A DNA stretch of 6,452 nucleotides from Planctomycetaceae bacterium. GTDB lineage: Bacteria > Planctomycetota > Planctomycetia > Pirellulales > Pirellulaceae. Positions 1 to 6,452 of the stretch are shown in pieces (position 1 is the stretch's first letter; every line of letters starts with the position of its first letter). Made by a program: the position numbers and the translations under genes. The notes under the pieces were generated by a model. The model was not told where the DNA came from and did no database searches. It worked only from the letters and a program-made list of their open reading frames with translations. The DNA is taken from NCBI GenBank assembly GCA_024642765.1, contig JAHEAM010000226.1, positions 1 to 6,452 of the forward strand. Reading direction: 5' to 3'.

Positions 1-2
1 CG

Positions 3-1745
3 ACATGGTTGGCAGAACTTGATTCACAAGACTATTCCGTTCGTGAGAACGCTGAAAAAAACTTACGAATCTCGCCATCATTAAAGACCTTCAAGTCCCT
101 TACGGACGAGTACCAAAAACACGATAGTCTGGAATTGCGTTATCGACTCAACCGTCTTTTGCGCAACCAGGAAACCTCGGTGAATCAGGCTCAATACGGT
201 GCCGAACACAAGGACTATTTCGATCAACTAGTCATGTCTAACGGTCAAAAACTTCGAGGCGATGCTACCGAATTAATACTGGCGGCGCGCTGGCGAGGTC
301 AGTCGGTCGATTTTCCAAAAGGCCAACTTGAGGCACTAATCCGATCCGAGGTTTGGAATCGTTCTGTACGCGATGAAGCAGATTTTTCGGCTCAGGTGTC
401 GACTCGTCTGCAATCCAAGTTCGAGCAAAACGTTGGCACCCAAATCGACTTCCAGAAGAATGGCCACGACGTCGAACTGGAGGTCTATACAACGATTGAC
501 AATGCATTTGTCGACTACGGAGCTCGTTTGTCCTCCGTCGACAATCGCAAGGTCATCATCAGTGGATTTCCGTTCGTTGATTTCGGGACACCCACAGGCG
601 GCAATTCCGTTTGCGTCTATGAAGCAAGCGACCCAAATCGGAGGCGATTCGAGGGCGTGATGAACTTCGATTTTTGTGTCCCGGGTGCCTCGAGTTATTC
701 GGCGGGCGTTCGGCGTGTTGGCTTTTTTGCTGCTCGAATTGACCAGCCCAAAGATTTCGTCATGGAGGCCTTCGACGCAAACGGCCGCTTGCTCGGGACG
801 GTAGAATCCGACGGCAACCCTTGCGCCTTTTTTGGAATTGAAAGTTCGACCCCGATCGTATCCGTTAGTTTTCATACCAATAGTTATTTCTTTCCCAAGG
901 CATGGCAAAAGGACACGCGGTATGCGGTCGATAGCCTTTCGTTTGATGGCTTGAAGGAAGTGGTTTCACTCAAAAATAGTTCCGATCGCGATTTTGTTTA
1001 CCTCAAATCTGGTGAATTGCTTTGTGCAGAGGCAATTGAGTTTTCTGGCCTTGAAAACCTAGGCGTTCGAATGGAATTCGGTGAGCGATTGAACATTCCT
1101 CTGAATGAAGTTTCTGGAATTGTTTGGCGTCAAGCGAAGCCGCATGCACCGCGACCAGGCTCTAAGACTTGGATGTGCCAGTTGGATGACGGTTCGGTAT
1201 TAGCAATCGACCCTAAGGGCGACGTGACGAGCCCACGAATGACTGATTGGGTCATCCCACGAACGAACGTCAATGCGCTCTGGTGCGATCGAGATTATAT
1301 GCGCATGCCCATCGAAGGCGACTTTGTTGACGGTAAGAACATGCTTGTTTTCCCTAGTTGCCGAGTGGTTGTTCCGTCCGTCGATTGGGGCCAGGAACAA
1401 GTTTCTTGGGACGCTTCGTCAGCAAGAGTTTTTGAACCGACATTTGCAGATATCGATATTGTGAGAGAGAAAGTCAAACTGGAACAAGCGGCGAGCTTGC
1501 CAACATACTCAAAGGTCAACTTTGACGAGTTCTTAGAAACACAGTCTCCAACGATGTGGTTCAAGGCTCCACAAGATTTTTCGCGCACGGCGATGGTTTC
1601 AACTAGGTCCGGTGAACATTTTGCAATCGGGCCCGAATGCCGGTTTCGTCTGACGGCCTTCGAGCAAGACCACCTAGTGTTGTCGGGACCCAACAATGCC
1701 TCCTTGCAAATCAGGTATGAAGAAATATTGCGGGTTCGATTTTGA
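3..1745 (+). CDS. Large multidomain beta-rich protein, probably exported; 5'-truncated by window edge
   Basis: The frame is open from the first codon at position 3. The TTG at 9 is only the first possible start codon in the window; I think the true start lies upstream, because the visible protein begins inside a helical repeat. Numbered from the TTG codon: residues 1-52 form a HEAT-like helical pair (LDSQDYSVREN, then LELRYRLNRLLRN) of the kind common in planctomycete exported proteins. Residues 73-114 are a short 'NGQKLRG' beta module. Residues 185-315 resemble a jelly-roll ligand-binding domain like those in PEP-CTERM-type secreted proteins, with the signature VGFFAARID, then FVMEAFDANGRLLGTV, then AFFGIES, then YAVDSLSFD. 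Residues 328-374, 386-426 and 526-577 look like three more beta modules. No catalytic motif is seen. The gene ends with TGA, 65 nt before the next gene on the same strand. Coding status is near certain; a structural or adhesive role is inference. Confidence 0.85.
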   Translation, partial: TWLAELDSQDYSVRENAEKNLRISPSLKTFKSLTDEYQKHDSLELRYRLNRLLRNQETSVNQAQYGAEHKDYFDQLVMSNGQKLRGDATELILAARWRGQSVDFPKGQLEALIRSEVWNRSVRDEADFSAQVSTRLQSKFEQNVGTQIDFQKNGHDVELEVYTTIDNAFVDYGARLSSVDNRKVIISGFPFVDFGTPTGGNSVCVYEASDPNRRRFEGVMNFDFCVPGASSYSAGVRRVGFFAARIDQPKDFVMEAFDANGRLLGTVESDGNPCAFFGIESSTPIVSVSFHTNSYFFPKAWQKDTRYAVDSLSFDGLKEVVSLKNSSDRDFVYLKSGELLCAEAIEFSGLENLGVRMEFGERLNIPLNEVSGIVWRQAKPHAPRPGSKTWMCQLDDGSVLAIDPKGDVTSPRMTDWVIPRTNVNALWCDRDYMRMPIEGDFVDGKNMLVFPSCRVVVPSVDWGQEQVSWDASSARVFEPTFADIDIVREKVKLEQAASLPTYSKVNFDEFLETQSPTMWFKAPQDFSRTAMVSTRSGEHFAIGPECRFRLTAFEQDHLVLSGPNNASLQIRYEEILRVRF

Positions 1746-1801
1746 TTTCGATTTGCGTTATCGTAGTGCGGTGAAAAGGGTTGTGAATTCGAGATCGAGA
1801 T

Positions 1802-1805
1802 GAGG
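1802..1805 (+). promoter_or_regulatory. Ribosome binding site of the BshB1-like gene
   Basis: GAGG lies 5 nt before the ATG at 1811. It supports this ATG as the start, which also places the metal-binding HPDD motif at residues 15-18, the usual distance from the N-terminus in this family. Confidence 0.5.
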
Positions 1806-1810
1806 ATTGG

Positions 1811-2533
1811 ATGCCAGATGAATTTTCTTTGGATGTGATCGCCGTTGGCGCACATCCCGATGATTGTGAGATTGGTTGCGGTGGTACGCTGGCGTCACTG
1901 GTTGCCCAAGGCTATCGGGTGGGTATCATCGATTTGACAGATGGCGAGCCGACGCCGCTGTGTCCAAGTCCTGAGGTCCGATTGCGCGAGGCGAGTGAGG
2001 CTAAAGGGGTTTTGGGGGTTCACCACCGAGTTATTTTTGATCTGCCGAATCGACGACTATTTGATTCGTTCGAGGCACGCGTTCAATTGGCGACTGAGTT
2101 TAGGCGTTACCGGCCAAGTATCGTTTTGTCACTAGGAGCGAAGACTCCTTTGGCTTCACCTGACCACTGGCAGGCAATGCAAATCACAGAGGCCGCGGTA
2201 TTCTATAGCCGCTTGTCAAAGTGGGACGAACACTTTAATGGAATGCCGACGCATAAGATCAATCATTTACTGTACTATTCTCTGGCATTCGAAAGTGCAT
2301 TCGAGCGAAACGCAAACGCAGTCATACATGACATATCTGAAACGCTTGAGCAAAAGCTAAACTCCGTCCGTTGCTATCGAACACAGTTTCCGGTCGACAA
2401 GGAATACTTGTTTGAGCGAGTCAAGAATATGGCGCTCGCTTACGGCGCGGCGGCAGGTTTTGTAGCAGGTGAACAGTTGACGATGACTCGGGCAATTGGA
2501 TGCCGAAACTTGGTTCCGTTCTTGAACGGGTGA
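1811..2533 (+). CDS. bshB1: PIG-L family zinc deacetylase, BshB1-like (bacillithiol biosynthesis)
   Basis: This 240-aa cytosolic protein has the PIG-L/LmbE fold. The closest match I recognise is BshB1, which removes the acetyl group from GlcNAc-malate to give GlcN-malate, the step between BshA and BshC in bacillithiol synthesis. Visible evidence: VIAVGAHPDDCEIGCGGTL at residues 9-27, with H15 and D18 as expected zinc ligands and D17 as general base; VGIIDLTDGEPTP at 37-49; RLREASEAKGVLGV at 57-70; SPDHWQA at 116-122, with H119 as third zinc ligand; and a C-terminal stretch ALAYGAAAGFVAGE at 208-221 that matches the 'YG..iG..yGE' end of BshB1. Length is typical for BshB1. The second motif is normally HPDH, but here its first His is Ser116. 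A deacetylase for another N-acetylglucosamine conjugate is possible; bshA and bshC are not in the window. It is followed by its own terminator. Confidence 0.85.
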   Translation: MPDEFSLDVIAVGAHPDDCEIGCGGTLASLVAQGYRVGIIDLTDGEPTPLCPSPEVRLREASEAKGVLGVHHRVIFDLPNRRLFDSFEARVQLATEFRRYRPSIVLSLGAKTPLASPDHWQAMQITEAAVFYSRLSKWDEHFNGMPTHKINHLLYYSLAFESAFERNANAVIHDISETLEQKLNSVRCYRTQFPVDKEYLFERVKNMALAYGAAAGFVAGEQLTMTRAIGCRNLVPFLNG

Positions 2534-2538
2534 TTGGA

Positions 2539-2568
2539 ACGCATCCGTCGGATTAGCGTCATTTTTTT
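2539..2568 (+). terminator. Intrinsic (Rho-independent) terminator after the BshB1-like gene
   Basis: The stem ACGC-ATCC (2539-2546) pairs with GGAT (2550-2553) and GCGT (2556-2559). It has a 3-nt loop GTC and a 2-nt bulge TA, and is followed by CA and seven T residues (2562-2568). It starts 5 nt after the stop codon. Stem, position and T-run agree, so the hydrolase downstream probably needs its own promoter. Confidence 0.75.
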
Positions 2569-2633
2569 AGTCTCCCGTAGGAATGTGAATTGGAGCTATT
2601 GCCTCATTGTGAATTATTTTGAACGAGTATCCC

Positions 2634-3398
2634 ATGCCCCGCATTAGTCGTCGTGTTTCGTTTCAAAATAGGAATGGAGTTACTCTCGCAGGAATTGTCG
2701 AAGTTCCTCAACGCGAAATTCACGCGTGGGCGATCTTTAGCCATTGCTTCACATGTACGAAGGACCTCAAGTCAATTGTAAGAATCAGTCGGCACCTTGC
2801 CGACCTAGGAATTGGTGTTTTGCGATTCGATTTTACTGGTTTAGGTGATAGTCATGGTGATTTTAGCGAATCGACAATTCACGATAATATTGCGGACGTC
2901 CAATCGGCCGCCGACTTTTTACTATGCGACTATTCGGCGCCTGCGATTTTGATCGGTCATAGTTTGGGGGGCGCAGCAATGATCGCTGCGGGAAACCAGA
3001 TTTCGTCGGCTAGATGCGTCGTCAATATTGCTTCACCTGCCCACACACGGCACTTGGCGAAGATACTGAGAGGTCAGTCTCCGGAAATTGCGGAACAGGG
3101 GTTGGGGCAAGTGACAATTGGCGGACGCACCTATTCGATTCGAGAACCAATGGTTGCAGCATTGGAGGCGTGGGACCATGGACTAGCAATCGAGAGGTTG
3201 AATTTGCCACTATTGATTATGTTTTCACCCGCCGATGAAACGCTGCCGTTTCAACATGGCCTAGACATGTTTCAAAGGGCCACATCGCCTGTGTCATTCA
3301 TTAACCTAGACGGCGCAGACCACTTGTTCACCAACCGTCCAGCGGACATCCTATTCGTCGGCGACCTCATCAACGTTTGGGCAAGGCGCTACATCTAA
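2634..3398 (+). CDS. Alpha/beta hydrolase of the OsmC-associated type, standalone
   Basis: This 254-aa protein is a serine hydrolase with an alpha/beta fold, probably a cytosolic esterase or acylhydrolase; the natural substrate is unknown. Numbered from the ATG at 2634, the catalytic triad reads clearly: nucleophile elbow GHSLGG at 108-113 (S110), acid in SPADE (D201), and His in DGADHLF (H230). Other family hallmarks are FSHCFTCTKDLKS at 35-47 (oxyanion region) and LRFDFTGLGDSHGDF at 63-77. These match the N-terminal half of two-domain 'hydrolase-OsmC' proteins, but the stop codon falls just after the hydrolase domain (VWARRYI) and no OsmC-like sequence follows. A TTG at 2619 would add five residues; I prefer the ATG, although neither has a good Shine-Dalgarno. 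The gene stands alone between a terminator and a convergent gene. Confidence 0.88.
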   Translation: MPRISRRVSFQNRNGVTLAGIVEVPQREIHAWAIFSHCFTCTKDLKSIVRISRHLADLGIGVLRFDFTGLGDSHGDFSESTIHDNIADVQSAADFLLCDYSAPAILIGHSLGGAAMIAAGNQISSARCVVNIASPAHTRHLAKILRGQSPEIAEQGLGQVTIGGRTYSIREPMVAALEAWDHGLAIERLNLPLLIMFSPADETLPFQHGLDMFQRATSPVSFINLDGADHLFTNRPADILFVGDLINVWARRYI

Positions 3399-3547
3399 TG
3401 AGTCAGGCATACTTGGTATGGCTGCGTTATCTCGATTCGCCGAAAGGGCCAACGAAATCAGCAGTTGAGTAGTAGGGTGGCGTTTCCGACTCCACTTGGT
3501 TATTGGTCCAATCACACGGCTTCGCTGACTTGGTTCTGCCCGGAATG

Positions 3548-4678
3548 CTAGATTTCGACATGCATTACGCCATCGACTTCATCGAAATGCCCAATTTTCA
3601 AAAGCTTGCCAATTGCTCCAGGCATCTCGGCAACGAAGGCGGGATCGCAAACCGCTATCGAAGCGGTTGTTGTCAAGGCAATCGCTGCCATTTGGTAGGT
3701 TGCCAGCGACATGGCCACAAACCAAGGCAAGGTTGCAGCGGATGCAATCAAGAACATTTGCCGGTCGAAGTTCGCAAAGGGCTTGTCCTGTACGTAGTGA
3801 TTGATGACTTCATCTCGTTCGGGAGGTGTTGTTAGGGCCAAGACGTCCTCGAACGAACATGCATTCTGATTGTATTTTTTCCAATGCCGCACTGCCTTGA
3901 GTGCACGCTTCCGCCGCTCGAATTCCAGTTTTGCATGGAACGCATCGATCTCGCGCTTTTTTCTTTGAATAAAAAGTTTCAACAAGGCTTTGGGGATTGC
4001 TAGTGAGGTATCCGCAATACGGACCAAGAAATTCCTTGCCCGATGCGAACAATAATGTTCACGATAGTTGGCAAATACGTCGGCTTGAATGTTCGAGATG
4101 GCTTGCTCAAGTTCATCTCGAGTTGTGAAGATCAATTGGCTTCCGATTTCGATACAAAGGGGTTTGAGGTAAAAGACTTTTACTCCTCGCTGCTTGCCCG
4201 GCCCCGCCAAAAACTCATCGAGTCGCGTTTTCACGCACTGTGGAATCGGATCCTGGATGTCTTTGAAATTTTCACGCTGCGTCACGGTGACAAACAAGCG
4301 ACCTTTAGGTAACCGTATTGAAGCCTGAGGCAATTCGATTTCTCGAACCTGCGTAAATTTGGAACGGAATTCATCGGATGTTGCCTGCCAACATTTTGAT
4401 TTCGAAGCAAAGGGTCCGAATCGATCTAGCATTGATTTTGCTAAATCCTCACTGCAATTTTTCGGCGGTACCCAAATCGATTCACCGACCCAAGTCCCAA
4501 AGTGTTTCAGGTCTTGTTCCGGTGTATGGGGTTGCCCAGCGGAATCAAAGTTGCGGTTTGAGTCCGGCTTGTTTTTCGCGGCTCTACCAGTTAAACGAAC
4601 ACTTAGCTCTTCGGTTTGCGGTGCTTGGGTTTTTGGGGTTACCTGTTGCATAAATAGGTTTGACTCCAATTGCGACAT
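3548..4678 (-). CDS. Unrecognised 376-aa protein with C-terminal membrane segment
   Basis: I do not recognise this family. The start at 4678 has no clear Shine-Dalgarno; an in-frame Met at residue 10 is an alternative. Residues 1-57 are polar and probably disordered. Residues 58-205 look like a mixed alpha/beta globular region (GTWVGESIWVPP at 61-72; beta-like GRLFVTVTQ at 126-134 and GVKVFYLKPLCIEIGSQLIF at 165-184). Residues 231-270 are strongly basic and helical (IQRKKREIDAFHAKLEFERR), possibly a coiled coil. Residues 307-344 contain no charged residue and are hydrophobic, enough for one or two membrane passes, perhaps a helical hairpin. The short tail ends VDGVMHVEI. No signal peptide or catalytic motif is seen. 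The length of the open frame and the protein-like composition make it a real gene, more so than the shorter frames on the opposite strand. It converges on the hydrolase, 149 nt away, and diverges from the P-loop gene. Confidence 0.75.
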   Translation of the reverse strand: MSQLESNLFMQQVTPKTQAPQTEELSVRLTGRAAKNKPDSNRNFDSAGQPHTPEQDLKHFGTWVGESIWVPPKNCSEDLAKSMLDRFGPFASKSKCWQATSDEFRSKFTQVREIELPQASIRLPKGRLFVTVTQRENFKDIQDPIPQCVKTRLDEFLAGPGKQRGVKVFYLKPLCIEIGSQLIFTTRDELEQAISNIQADVFANYREHYCSHRARNFLVRIADTSLAIPKALLKLFIQRKKREIDAFHAKLEFERRKRALKAVRHWKKYNQNACSFEDVLALTTPPERDEVINHYVQDKPFANFDRQMFLIASAATLPWFVAMSLATYQMAAIALTTTASIAVCDPAFVAEMPGAIGKLLKIGHFDEVDGVMHVEI

Positions 4679-4864
4679 GAATTGTTATTTCGCCTATTCG
4701 CTGCACAACGAGAATTATTGGGTATATTTTACATCAGAGACACTTGATACGAGGCCGAAGTGAGCTAGAGCATTCAGAGGAAATTCGTATCGCTCCGCAG
4801 TGGCTTGCCTCGAAAATCCCTTCAAACTTGACTTGTGATTTATAGAACCTTTTTCTGGGAGAGA
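4679..4864. promoter_or_regulatory. Divergent intergenic region with spaced inverted repeat
   Basis: This 186-nt stretch separates two divergent genes and should hold both promoters. GATACGA at 4746-4752 and its exact inverse TCGTATC at 4785-4791 form a 7-bp inverted repeat with a 32-nt spacer. That is wide for a single dimeric operator, and it could be chance. AT-rich stretches occur near 4716-4732. TTGACT at 4828-4833 resembles a -35 box, but no -10 box follows at normal spacing. Promoters are therefore expected from layout, not proven by motif. Confidence 0.3.
4857..4863 (+). promoter_or_regulatory. Ribosome binding site that decides the start of the P-loop gene
   Basis: GGGAGAG sits just ahead of the ATG at 4865. 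It favours this ATG over an in-frame GTG at 4835, which has no Shine-Dalgarno and would add ten residues before the usual N-terminal strand of the P-loop fold. The spacing is short (3 nt if GGGAG is the core). Confidence 0.5.
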
Positions 4865-5362
4865 ATGTTGAGCAGGGTTTTAATATTTGGCAACTCAGGT
4901 TCGGGAAAATCCACTTTGGCAAAATCATTGTCGCAGTCCGAGGGACTTGTCCATTTTGACTTGGATACTATTGCTTGGCTTCCAATAAATCCCCCAGAAC
5001 GCGCCCCTATTTCCGGATGTGCGGAGCAGATAAGCCAGTTCTTGGCAGCGCACCAAGCTTGGGTCATTGAAGGATGCTATGGTGATTTGATCGAATTGGT
5101 AACGGCGGAAGCAACGGAAGTAATTTTTTTAAATCTTGAGATCGACGATTGTATTTTCAATGCAAGAAATCGTTCTTGGGAGCCGCATAAATACGAATCT
5201 AAAAAATTGCAAGATGCCAATCTCGACATGTTACTAGGTTGGATCGCAACCTATCGTAGTCGCGATGACACGTGTTCCTTTGCGACGCATTCGGCTTTAT
5301 TTGAACGCTTCCAGGGCAAAAAAAAGATGATCACCAAGAATAAAAGCGACAAACAGCGATAA
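4865..5362 (+). CDS. Small P-loop NTPase, adenylate/shikimate kinase-like
   Basis: This 165-aa cytosolic protein starts MLSRVLIFGNSGSGKSTLAK, a first beta strand and Walker A motif (GNSGSGKST, residues 9-17) directly at the N-terminus, as in adenylate and shikimate kinases. FDLDTIAW at 31-38 is the expected second motif, with acidic residues that could contact substrate or magnesium. WVIEGCYGDLIELV at 66-79 and VIFLNLEIDDC at 86-96 are the third and fourth core strands. RNRSWEPHKY at 101-110 is a conserved block that I associate with a widespread family often named 'shikimate kinase' or 'AAA family ATPase' in databases, without known substrate. It is not a true AroK by these motifs. The C-terminus is lysine-rich (GKKKMITKNKSDKQR) and includes a run of eight A at 5318-5325. 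It is transcribed away from the minus-strand gene, apparently alone. Confidence 0.82.
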   Translation: MLSRVLIFGNSGSGKSTLAKSLSQSEGLVHFDLDTIAWLPINPPERAPISGCAEQISQFLAAHQAWVIEGCYGDLIELVTAEATEVIFLNLEIDDCIFNARNRSWEPHKYESKKLQDANLDMLLGWIATYRSRDDTCSFATHSALFERFQGKKKMITKNKSDKQR

Positions 5363-5628
5363 AGAACTCGACGAGAAATTCACCAACGAGCGAAAGTGCC
5401 CGATTTGTCCCGAATTTGCCTTGGGAGACATTTCCCAACCTGCTTGGCTAAATCCTATTTTATGGTTCGAGGTCATCGCGGCACCAAATTCTCACAACTA
5501 TTTTCGCGTAAGCTGTTTCAGCACGGTTGCCTTGGTCCCTCAAGGGAAGTCGAATGATGTTTGCTTCCACTGCATTCCGGAAGAATCATTCAAGCGACGA
5601 GCTTAAAATAGAAACCAAAGGACTATCG
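5363..5628 (+). other. Spacer with a doubtful short reading frame (TTG 5421 to stop 5606)
   Basis: No convincing gene is seen in these 266 nt. One frame is open from 5331 to the TAA at 5604-5606 and holds two CxxC pairs (KCPICPEF near 5394-5417, and VCFHC near 5557-5571), which would suit a zinc-binding fold. But the only usual start codon, TTG at 5421, lies after the first pair, and there is no clear Shine-Dalgarno. It may be a gene remnant or chance. A small hairpin, TCCC-TCAA-GGGA near 5538-5549, is too weak to call a terminator. Confidence 0.2.
5618..5622 (+). promoter_or_regulatory. Ribosome binding site of the secreted LecA-like protein
   Basis: AAGGA lies 6 nt before the ATG at 5629 and 9 nt before a second ATG at 5632. 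Both starts give the same signal peptide, one residue apart, so the choice hardly matters. Confidence 0.6.
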
Positions 5629-6452
5629 ATGATGTTTCGCATTTACTGCCTCAGTCTAGTCGTCGTCTTTCTCAATGCACTATCAACTGCAAATGCGCAG
5701 CAGGCGACCAAGTCTGCTGTGATGATCCGCACCTGCGACGGGAAGGACGTTTTTGGCGTAACCGAGCAGACAACCCTTTCAATTATCGGCGACAAGCAAA
5801 CTCAGAAAATCGAAATTGCCAACCTTTTGTCTTATCATTCTGCTCACCCCGCTTCTGCGATGGAACAGCAATGGATTACCGAGGGCTTGAATATACTGGA
5901 TGGCAATGACTTGGCGAAATCGGAGCAGTCGGCGGCGACGTTGACTGACATTGGCCTGCCTGTGATCAGCGCACTACTAAAGGATTTACCCGATACGGAT
6001 TCGCACGAACCCAATTACCGATATCGTTTGTTTGGTCGGATCATTCCAGGCCATGCGGACGGTTTTGACCGCACATTGGGACTATTGCGACTAGCCGATG
6101 GCACAACGATTCGAGGCAATCTTGCTGATGCAAAAATCGATTTGGTCGATGCCGAGGGAAAACAGCACGACATGCTCGTGAATGATATCCGCAGGATCGC
6201 TGTCTTGCGAGATTCCATTGAACGAACTTTTTGTTTGGATGCACTTCGCCATTGCACTTATGTTGGATTCATGGACTGTGGAGTATTCCTGGTTCCGAAT
6301 TCGTCGTTAGTTTGTGATGCCAAAGGGCTCGTTCGATTGTCGTTTGATGAAGACGGGTGGGCAGCTGATCCTGATGGGATTTTTGAACCCTTGGAAGGTA
6401 AGCGGAAATTGCAAGAAGGATTTCGTTGGGGCAGTGTATTAGGCAAGATCGG
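5629..6452 (+). CDS. Secreted protein with 'DG' beta modules and PA-IL/LecA-like domain; 3'-truncated by window edge
   Basis: The frame is open for 274 codons and runs off the window without a stop. Residues 1-23 are a Sec signal peptide: MMFR, hydrophobic core IYCLSLVVVFLNAL, and an ANA cleavage site before QQ, so the protein is exported. Residues 30-70 are a first beta module (VMIRTCDGKDVFGV, ending IEIANLLSYHS). Residues 75-148 look helical, with LTDIGLPVISALLKDL at 105-120, like a HEAT-type repeat. Residues 150-195 are a second module (LRLADGTTIRG, ending VNDIRRIAVLR). From about 210 the sequence resembles the PA-IL/LecA galactose-binding-like fold: VGFMDCGVFLVPNSSLVCDA, GLVRLSF, DPDG at 247-250, and GFRWGSVLGKI at 264-274, comparable to the family's 'G.l.GkIG' strand; the rest lies beyond the edge. 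A carbohydrate- or surface-binding role outside the cytoplasm is inferred; no enzyme motif is visible. Confidence 0.85.
   Translation, partial: MMFRIYCLSLVVVFLNALSTANAQQATKSAVMIRTCDGKDVFGVTEQTTLSIIGDKQTQKIEIANLLSYHSAHPASAMEQQWITEGLNILDGNDLAKSEQSAATLTDIGLPVISALLKDLPDTDSHEPNYRYRLFGRIIPGHADGFDRTLGLLRLADGTTIRGNLADAKIDLVDAEGKQHDMLVNDIRRIAVLRDSIERTFCLDALRHCTYVGFMDCGVFLVPNSSLVCDAKGLVRLSFDEDGWAADPDGIFEPLEGKRKLQEGFRWGSVLGKI

Noticed and set aside
336..908. 190-codon open frame on the minus strand
   Set aside because: It lies entirely within the strongly protein-like plus-strand gene at 3-1745, and its translation shows no domain or motif.
1295..1855. 186-codon open frame on the minus strand
   Set aside because: It overlaps the end of the left-edge gene and the start of the BshB1-like gene, both well supported on the plus strand. 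Its translation has no recognisable feature.
3502..3512. Palindrome ATTGG-T-CCAAT as a terminator between the convergent genes
   Set aside because: It has only a 1-nt centre, so it cannot form a hairpin of this stem, and there is no T-run on either strand next to it.
3411..3535. ACTTGGT occurring three times (3411, 3494, 3528) between the convergent genes
   Set aside because: The copies are 7 nt long with uneven spacing (83 and 34 nt) and share no flanking sequence, so chance is the simplest explanation.
4359..4763. 134-codon plus-strand frame opposite the unrecognised minus-strand gene
   Set aside because: It is much shorter than the minus-strand frame, has no ribosome binding site, and its composition is unlike a folded protein.
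5318..5325. Run of eight A near the end of the P-loop gene as a programmed frameshift into the downstream CxxC frame
   Set aside because: The downstream frame has a TGA at 5328-5330, just after the A-run, so slippage there would end at once rather than give a fusion protein.

Overview
The window most likely comes from a planctomycete of the Rhodopirellula/Pirellula kind. This is an inference from protein style, because there is no rRNA or other marker. The two proteins at the window edges are large, beta-rich and built from a recurring short 'DG-x-x-l-x-G' module. The left one opens with the short helical (HEAT-like) repeat common in planctomycete exported proteins, and the right one has a Sec signal peptide and a PA-IL/LecA-like C-terminal domain. 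GC content looks close to half by eye, genes are loosely spaced, and ATG starts often have weak Shine-Dalgarno sequences.

Layout, left to right. (1) 3-1745 (+): the 3' part of a large, probably exported multidomain protein, whose 5' end lies outside the window. (2) 1811-2533 (+): a PIG-L family zinc deacetylase closest to BshB1 of bacillithiol synthesis, followed 5 nt after its stop by a convincing intrinsic terminator (2539-2568). (3) 2634-3398 (+): an alpha/beta hydrolase of the type usually fused to an OsmC domain, here standing alone. (4) 3548-4678 (-): an unrecognised 376-aa protein with a polar N-terminus, a basic helical stretch and a 38-residue uncharged, probably membrane-inserted segment near its C-terminus; it converges on the hydrolase gene. 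(5) 4679-4864: a divergent intergenic region with a spaced 7-bp inverted repeat. (6) 4865-5362 (+): a small P-loop kinase-like NTPase. (7) 5363-5628: a mostly empty spacer holding a doubtful short reading frame with two CxxC pairs. (8) 5629-6452 (+): the 5' part of a secreted protein that runs off the right edge.

No single pathway joins these genes. BshB1-like deacetylase and the OsmC-type hydrolase both have possible links to thiol or oxidative-stress chemistry, but they are separated by a terminator and the link is only suggestive. I found no tRNA, rRNA, CRISPR array, transposase or phage module. I did not find a clear new biological system. The most useful leads are the module shared by the two edge proteins, the His-to-Ser change in the second metal-site motif of the deacetylase, and the unrecognised minus-strand membrane protein.
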